A stretch of DNA of 38,633 nucleotides from Ignavibacteriaceae bacterium (lineage in GTDB: Bacteria; Bacteroidota; Ignavibacteria; Ignavibacteriales; Ignavibacteriaceae): positions 1-38,633 of the forward strand of contig JACAFA010000048.1 in NCBI GenBank assembly GCA_013388525.1, given 5' to 3'. Positions 33,433 to 38,633 of this stretch are shown here, in pieces. Within the stretch, counting starts at the first letter, position 1. Every line of letters begins with the position of its first letter. The position numbers and the translations under genes were made by a program. A model generated the notes under the pieces. That model was given only the letters and a program-made list of their open reading frames with translations, made no database searches and was not told where the DNA came from.

Positions 33433-36400
33433 ATGAAAAAATTCTCCAAAGTCATTTTTTTATCATTCATTAATTTCTGCAATTTGTTTTCTCAGGTTGA
33501 GGTTAATGAAATAATTAATTCCAATGGTGGCTTGTTATTAAATCTGAGCTTTAAAGAAGAAGCTTTCGTTCTGGAAGGTGAATACAAAAATATAATTAAC
33601 TATTCTGCCGGCATTGATGAAAGCAAAGCCGGATTACCAATCCTTCCATCGAAAACTATTTTTATTGCTGTTCCTCCGGAGAGTAAAATTGATATTAACA
33701 TCATTAAAGAAAAAACTAACCTGATAACTAACGTGATTCCGAAAGCAAATCCTGAAATTTCTTTAAGCTCCGATTCAACATTGAATTATACTGAGGGGAA
33801 ATTGGAACTTTCCTTAAACACCGGAGATTTTTATCCGCAAGAAAAATTTATAATTGAAGGCTATATCTGGCTGAGGAGTTTTTATTGTGCTGTTGTCAGA
33901 TTCAATACTCATCGATACGACTGGCAAAACAGACAGTTGACTGAATTAACTCAGGCCGCTATCAAGCTGAAGTTTTTTGATGAAAAACCTTTTATTGCAA
34001 ATACCTCTCAACTTGATGAATTTGAAATGTTACTTGAAAAAGTGATTATAAATTTTAATGAAGCTAAAAATTTCAGATCTTTTCCGCCTGCTTCAGCTTT
34101 TAATGATTCAACCGGGAACTGGATTGATTACAGCAAAGAATATGTCAAGCTGCAGATCCCCAACAACGGGATTTACCGAATCAGCTATGATGATGCATTA
34201 AGTTTTGGTATTCCTCAATCGGTTAACCCCAAAACTTTTAAAATTTATTATGAAGGGAAAGAGCTTTCACTGTTCGTTTCAGGTGAAACCGATAACTCAT
34301 TTGATCCCGGTGACTACATAGAATTCTGGGGCGAAAAAAACTATCGCCGTGTTAATTATAGAAATCTTGTCTCTCAAGGTGAAGAGTACCTTACTTACAT
34401 GGATATTTACTCCGATACTTCTATTGTATGGTTGACATGGGATGGTAACAACGGAAGGAGAGCAGAAATAGTTTCGGACTATGTAGCGGGTTTAACGGAT
34501 TCTGTTACCTCTCATTTGGTGAAAATCCATTTAGAAAGGGATGCACTTCTGTGGTATTATGGATTTTATCTTCCACGAATTCAGTTGCCTTTCTGGCATG
34601 AATGTAAAACATGGGTATGGCAGCAGGTAACAAGCAGCGGAACAAATTCATATCCATTTACAGCAAGTTCAATCGTTCCAAACACTCCGGTTTATACTTT
34701 GTCAAGGTTAAACAGCTGGGCGACCACAGCCGGGCTTGTAACTAATGCACATAAGTACGGTGCCTTATTAAACTCAACGGGCATTCAAGATTCGATTATC
34801 TTCGATTTTGAAACTATAGCAAACCTTGAAGCAGTTTTTAGTTCAAACGAATTAATTGAAGGTGCTAACAACTATAAAATCTCTGGAATGCCTAATGATT
34901 CAGGATACTCTCACAGGGCCTTAGTGGATTGGATTGATTTAGAATATTACCAGTTTACAAATGCTGTAAATGATTCTATTTTAATTACTGTACCGGACTC
35001 CGTTTCACCTAACCTACGTGTAGTTAAGATTGGTAATTATAATACGGCAGTTGATTCAACCATCATTTATAAAATTGAGAGTGCCGCAAAAAGAATTTCA
35101 GCTTATCAGATAAGTTCAAGTATACTAACATTTACAGATAGTGTAAGTGGTGGGGATAAGTATATTGTCCTAAAACAAAGCTACATTAAGAAGCCCATCT
35201 TTCTGAAGAAAAAACAATTTGTAAATCTAAGGGATCAGAACAGGCAAGCCGATTATCTTCTCGTAGCTCACGGTTCTTTGCAGGCTTCGGGTAACGACTA
35301 TGTAAATTTTATAGAATCTAATTATTCAGGTGCAGGAAACTTTAATGCCGAGATGGTTCTGGTAGAAGATATTTATGATGAATTCGGCTATGGCTATCAA
35401 CAGCCGGAGCCGGTCAAAGAGTTTCTTAAATATGCTTTTTTCGGCTGGCAGACACCAAAGCCGGTTTACCTTACATTACTTGGCGATTGTACTTACGATT
35501 ATAAGAATTTATTTGGCATCAATCCTCCTTTACGTAAATATATTTTTGTCCCTTCCTACGGAAATCCTGTAAGTGATATTTGGTTTACAATGTGGGATAC
35601 GGCAAATGTAAATGTTCAGCAAATGCTGGTTGGAAGAATTCCTGCAAACAATAACGATGAGGTTTACAGTTATCTAGATAAACACCAGACTTACGTTCAA
35701 AGAGAATTCGATGAATGGAATAAAAACTTCTTACTTTTCAGCGGCGGCTTTCCAGAATATCCTTCCGAGATGGAACAGATTAAACAGGCTAATAACCGGG
35801 TATTGACAAATGTTATCGAACCATCACCTGTAGGTGGTGAAGCAATTCACTTCTATAAAACTATTACACCTCCTACAAACTTAGGCCCTTATTCAGCTGA
35901 AGAAATTAAAAAAGCATTGGATTACGGTGGTTTATTTATTTCTTATGTAGGACACAGCGGAACTAGAACCTGGGATAACGGTGTAACCGAACCGGAAGAT
36001 ATTGAGAATGCTTTTGAGGACCGGCTGCCATTAGTTTCAGACAATGGATGTTCAACAGGAAAATATGCAGAGCCTGATATCGATGCCTTCGGTGAATTAT
36101 TTCTGAACCAGGATCCGTCAGGACAGGCTATTGCATATCTTGGAAATTCGAGCCTGGGTTATACTTCCACTTCGTTCCGAATGCCCGAGGTTTTTTACAA
36201 ACGGCTCGTAGCTGATACTATATTGAACATTGGTGAAGCACACTTTCTATCTAAAATGGATAACTTCAACCAGGCTGGTTTCAGTGATGTTAACCGCTTG
36301 TTTAATTACTGTAATATACTTCTCGGTGATCCGATTATTAAGTTTGCTTTTCCCGATAAGCCAAATTTTGTTGCCAATCAGAATTCAATTGAATTTTCGG

Positions 36401-38633
36401 ATGAATTTATTACGGATACAAAAGATTCGCTTGACATAAAGTTTGTCCTTTCAAACTGGGGAAGAGTTGTTGAAGATTCTTTGCAGGTTGATATTGAAGG
36501 GATTTATTCCGACTCAACGATTTATTCTCTTTTCTTCTTAAACCGGTCACCTTATTTCCGTGATACATTAGCAATAAAAATTCCTATCCTCGGATTGGCT
36601 GGTGAGCACAGGATTAAAGTGGAATTGGATAAAAGTAATATGATTGATGAAATTAATGAGCTTGATAATTCTGTGGAAATTCGTTTTATTATTTATTCGA
36701 CAAAAATAAGACCGCTCGAGGCAGAATATTTTTATAATTCATCCCGGAATTCAGGTGAATTATTAAATCCAACTATCCGACTAAGTGATGATGTTAATGA
36801 AATTGAACTTGCCCTTTCGGAAAATCCGGACTTTTCAAACCAATCATTATTTATCAGGCAGCTTGACTCGGTAGCCACAAAATTTACTTTTAATAATCTG
36901 TCATCTGAGAGAAGATATTACTGGCGTGCAAGGTTGAAAAATGCAAATGAGGAATGGAGTCAGACAATCTCATTTTTAAATAGTCAGAGTCATTCCTGGT
37001 TTATGAGTGATTCTTTCAATCCTGAAGATGTTACCCCGAAAAAAGTAAAATTTGATTCTACAACACAAAGCTGGAAAATAATTCAGGGGATAAACAATTT
37101 GAAAATAAGCTCTGCCGGTTTTAATGACGGCAAGTATGCCTCCATTCAATATAATTTTCTTGAGTACGTTTCTAACACATTTTTCAGGGGATTCGCAACT
37201 GCACTAATAGATACATTTGACCTTCATCCATTTGACGTTCAGACTTTTAAGACACCTGTAACTCCCTCAAGAGATAGTCTTATCAATTATTTAAATTATT
37301 TAGAGGAAGGTTCAGTTTTTGCCATTGCTGCAACCGACGAGGTTTCAACTTTCTTTTCCGGAACGGTGGGTGATAGCTTGCAATTGTTGTTAAGGGGATT
37401 TGGAAGCGTTTATGTAGATAGTATAGGCTGGCGCGATTCCTGGGCAATGATTGGTATAAAAGGTGCACCGCAGGGAACAGTTCCCGAAGCATTTTCAAAA
37501 AGTTTGCAAGGACCGGCAATTATAGACACTTCAAAATTCGTACAGTTTACTGAGGGCTCAATTCAATTTCCTCCCGTAACAAATTCAATAAAATGGCTTA
37601 ATGTAATTAAAGATGATTCAATTCCTTCGGGAGCTTTAATTAATTATTATCCTCTTGCATACAATAACGATGGAAGTATTGATACCTTAATCAGCCTGAG
37701 TTTTAATGGGAATGAAGCTTCGGTTGAATTTATTAATGCAGAAAATTACAGAAAGATTGCTCTTCTTGCGGAGTTAGAAGCAAATTCAAATTCTGAATCG
37801 CCTGAATTGAGATCCTTAGCAGTTAATTTTGTTCCCCCTCCGGAGTTAGCAATTAATTACCAGGTTGTATCAGTTTCTCCTGATTCCGTGCTGATAGGTG
37901 AGAATATTAAATTGAATTTCTTTGTTTATAACGTTGGGAAAACTACTGCTGATAGTTTTAAAGTTAAAGTAGAACTGATTCAACCGGATAATTCAAGAAA
38001 TACGGTTATGAATGAGTTTGTAAATTCGCTTCTGCCGGGTGATAAAAAGTATTTTGAATATACTTACAATACTTCTGAAGGAGCGGGAAGCAAAGCATTT
38101 GAGATTAGCATTGACCCGGACAAAAAGGTTTATGAATTTTTCGAAGACAATAATTTCTTTAACATTCCATTCTATGTAAAACCGGATACAACTACACCGA
38201 CAATCGTCTTAACTATTGATGGCAGCGACATTCTTAATGGCGAATACATTTCTGCAGAACCGACAATCCATATCGAGTTGACAGATCAATCACTTCTGCC
38301 AATTGCTGATCCAAATGCTGTACTTGTTTATTTGAATGACGAATTGATCCCTTTCGATACCTCAATAATAAACTATCAATTTTCAGAAACTAATCCAAAA
38401 GTTGTAGTCGATTTCATTCCCAAACTAAGTGATGGTGAATATTACCTGAGAGTTTTGTGGCGGGATTCTCAGGGCAATATTGTTGATTCAAGCGGAGTTA
38501 AAAAATTCTTCCTCGTTTCCGATGAAGCAAAACTGCTTAATGTTTATAACTATCCGAATCCATCACAAGGTGAGACTCACTTCACATTTAAACTCACTCA
38601 AATTCCTGAAGAAATAAGAATTAAAATCTTCAC
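33433..38633 (+). CDS. Large C25 (gingipain-like) secreted peptidase with ILEI-like, CARDB-like and type IX sorting domains (3' end cut)
   Basis: Uninterrupted frame of at least 1733 codons from the ATG at 33433 to the right edge. Signal peptide about 1-21. Residues 22 to about 250 form a beta-rich prodomain-like region. The C25 domain runs from about 607 (DYLLVAHGSL) to 975, with probable catalytic H841 in YVGHSGTRTW and C873 in VSDNGCSTGKY, plus LLGDPIIKF at its end. A fibronectin-like stretch follows (about 1112-1185), then an ILEI/FAM3-like domain (about 1207-1355), a CARDB-like domain (1471-1578), a further Ig-like region and the start of a type IX secretion sorting domain at about 1702 (NVYNYPNPSQGETHF). 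It should be exported and held at or released from the cell surface. It may be a PorU-like sortase or a separate protease; I cannot decide. Confidence 0.87.
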   Translation, partial: MKKFSKVIFLSFINFCNLFSQVEVNEIINSNGGLLLNLSFKEEAFVLEGEYKNIINYSAGIDESKAGLPILPSKTIFIAVPPESKIDINIIKEKTNLITNVIPKANPEISLSSDSTLNYTEGKLELSLNTGDFYPQEKFIIEGYIWLRSFYCAVVRFNTHRYDWQNRQLTELTQAAIKLKFFDEKPFIANTSQLDEFEMLLEKVIINFNEAKNFRSFPPASAFNDSTGNWIDYSKEYVKLQIPNNGIYRISYDDALSFGIPQSVNPKTFKIYYEGKELSLFVSGETDNSFDPGDYIEFWGEKNYRRVNYRNLVSQGEEYLTYMDIYSDTSIVWLTWDGNNGRRAEIVSDYVAGLTDSVTSHLVKIHLERDALLWYYGFYLPRIQLPFWHECKTWVWQQVTSSGTNSYPFTASSIVPNTPVYTLSRLNSWATTAGLVTNAHKYGALLNSTGIQDSIIFDFETIANLEAVFSSNELIEGANNYKISGMPNDSGYSHRALVDWIDLEYYQFTNAVNDSILITVPDSVSPNLRVVKIGNYNTAVDSTIIYKIESAAKRISAYQISSSILTFTDSVSGGDKYIVLKQSYIKKPIFLKKKQFVNLRDQNRQADYLLVAHGSLQASGNDYVNFIESNYSGAGNFNAEMVLVEDIYDEFGYGYQQPEPVKEFLKYAFFGWQTPKPVYLTLLGDCTYDYKNLFGINPPLRKYIFVPSYGNPVSDIWFTMWDTANVNVQQMLVGRIPANNNDEVYSYLDKHQTYVQREFDEWNKNFLLFSGGFPEYPSEMEQIKQANNRVLTNVIEPSPVGGEAIHFYKTITPPTNLGPYSAEEIKKALDYGGLFISYVGHSGTRTWDNGVTEPEDIENAFEDRLPLVSDNGCSTGKYAEPDIDAFGELFLNQDPSGQAIAYLGNSSLGYTSTSFRMPEVFYKRLVADTILNIGEAHFLSKMDNFNQAGFSDVNRLFNYCNILLGDPIIKFAFPDKPNFVANQNSIEFSDEFITDTKDSLDIKFVLSNWGRVVEDSLQVDIEGIYSDSTIYSLFFLNRSPYFRDTLAIKIPILGLAGEHRIKVELDKSNMIDEINELDNSVEIRFIIYSTKIRPLEAEYFYNSSRNSGELLNPTIRLSDDVNEIELALSENPDFSNQSLFIRQLDSVATKFTFNNLSSERRYYWRARLKNANEEWSQTISFLNSQSHSWFMSDSFNPEDVTPKKVKFDSTTQSWKIIQGINNLKISSAGFNDGKYASIQYNFLEYVSNTFFRGFATALIDTFDLHPFDVQTFKTPVTPSRDSLINYLNYLEEGSVFAIAATDEVSTFFSGTVGDSLQLLLRGFGSVYVDSIGWRDSWAMIGIKGAPQGTVPEAFSKSLQGPAIIDTSKFVQFTEGSIQFPPVTNSIKWLNVIKDDSIPSGALINYYPLAYNNDGSIDTLISLSFNGNEASVEFINAENYRKIALLAELEANSNSESPELRSLAVNFVPPPELAINYQVVSVSPDSVLIGENIKLNFFVYNVGKTTADSFKVKVELIQPDNSRNTVMNEFVNSLLPGDKKYFEYTYNTSEGAGSKAFEISIDPDKKVYEFFEDNNFFNIPFYVKPDTTTPTIVLTIDGSDILNGEYISAEPTIHIELTDQSLLPIADPNAVLVYLNDELIPFDTSIINYQFSETNPKVVVDFIPKLSDGEYYLRVLWRDSQGNIVDSSGVKKFFLVSDEAKLLNVYNYPNPSQGETHFTFKLTQIPEEIRIKIF

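Noticed and set aside
37283..37519. 78-residue minus-strand frame inside the C25 gene
   Set aside because: It is an antisense shadow; the plus frame is continuous over 5.2 kb with recognisable domains.

Overview
The window looks like a chromosomal segment of an Ignavibacteria-type bacterium (Bacteroidota/Chlorobi side). The evidence is AT-rich DNA, a secreted C25 peptidase ending in a type IX secretion sorting domain, FadL/OmpP1-type porins, a full-looking menaquinone operon and a large multiheme cytochrome/cytochrome b fusion. The assignment is by protein style, not by any rRNA marker. There are no RNA genes, CRISPR arrays, insertion sequences or phage genes that I can see. Coding density is high and no gap exceeds about 200 bases. 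Region 1 (1-7285, minus strand) is a respiratory block read right to left: a soluble PAS histidine kinase and its sigma-54-type response regulator, a frameshifted GNAT acetyltransferase, a small monoheme cytochrome c, a 723-residue protein joining 13 c-type heme motifs to a membrane cytochrome b, and a tetraheme NapC/NirT-like protein cut by the left edge. This resembles inner-membrane quinol-oxidising gateways for extracellular or periplasmic electron transfer. Region 2 (7352-9636) holds housekeeping genes: aspartate-semialdehyde dehydrogenase, a nitrilase-family amidase and a small DUF454 membrane protein. Region 3 (9837-18487) is menaquinone synthesis: rsgA-menF-menD-menH-menB-menA-menE on the minus strand, tightly packed or overlapping, faced by a convergent hotdog thioesterase that is the likely DHNA-CoA hydrolase. 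menC is not in the cluster. An 81-bp inverted-repeat element sits between menB and menA. The quinone made here is the natural donor for the cytochromes of region 1. Region 4 (18681-22733, minus strand) encodes envelope proteins: a FadL-like porin, a small proline-rich lipoprotein, an extremely tyrosine-rich lipoprotein with a tandem-repeat tail, and a beta-barrel protein. A clear intrinsic terminator ends the porin transcript. Region 5 (22936-33354, plus strand) is an envelope and polysaccharide operon: TPR lipoprotein, DUF4292-like lipoprotein, EnvC-like degenerate M23 protein, flippase, UDP-galactopyranose mutase, three GT4-like glycosyltransferases and a WecG/TagA-type glycosyltransferase. 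It points to a surface glycan containing galactofuranose. Region 6 (33433 to the right edge) is one very long open frame for a C25 gingipain-like peptidase carrying an ILEI/FAM3-like domain, a CARDB-like domain and the start of a type IX sorting domain. The best candidates for something new are the ILEI-like domain inside a C25 protein, the 13-heme/cytochrome b fusion with its linked regulator, the tyrosine-rich lipoprotein pair and the non-canonical start of rsgA.
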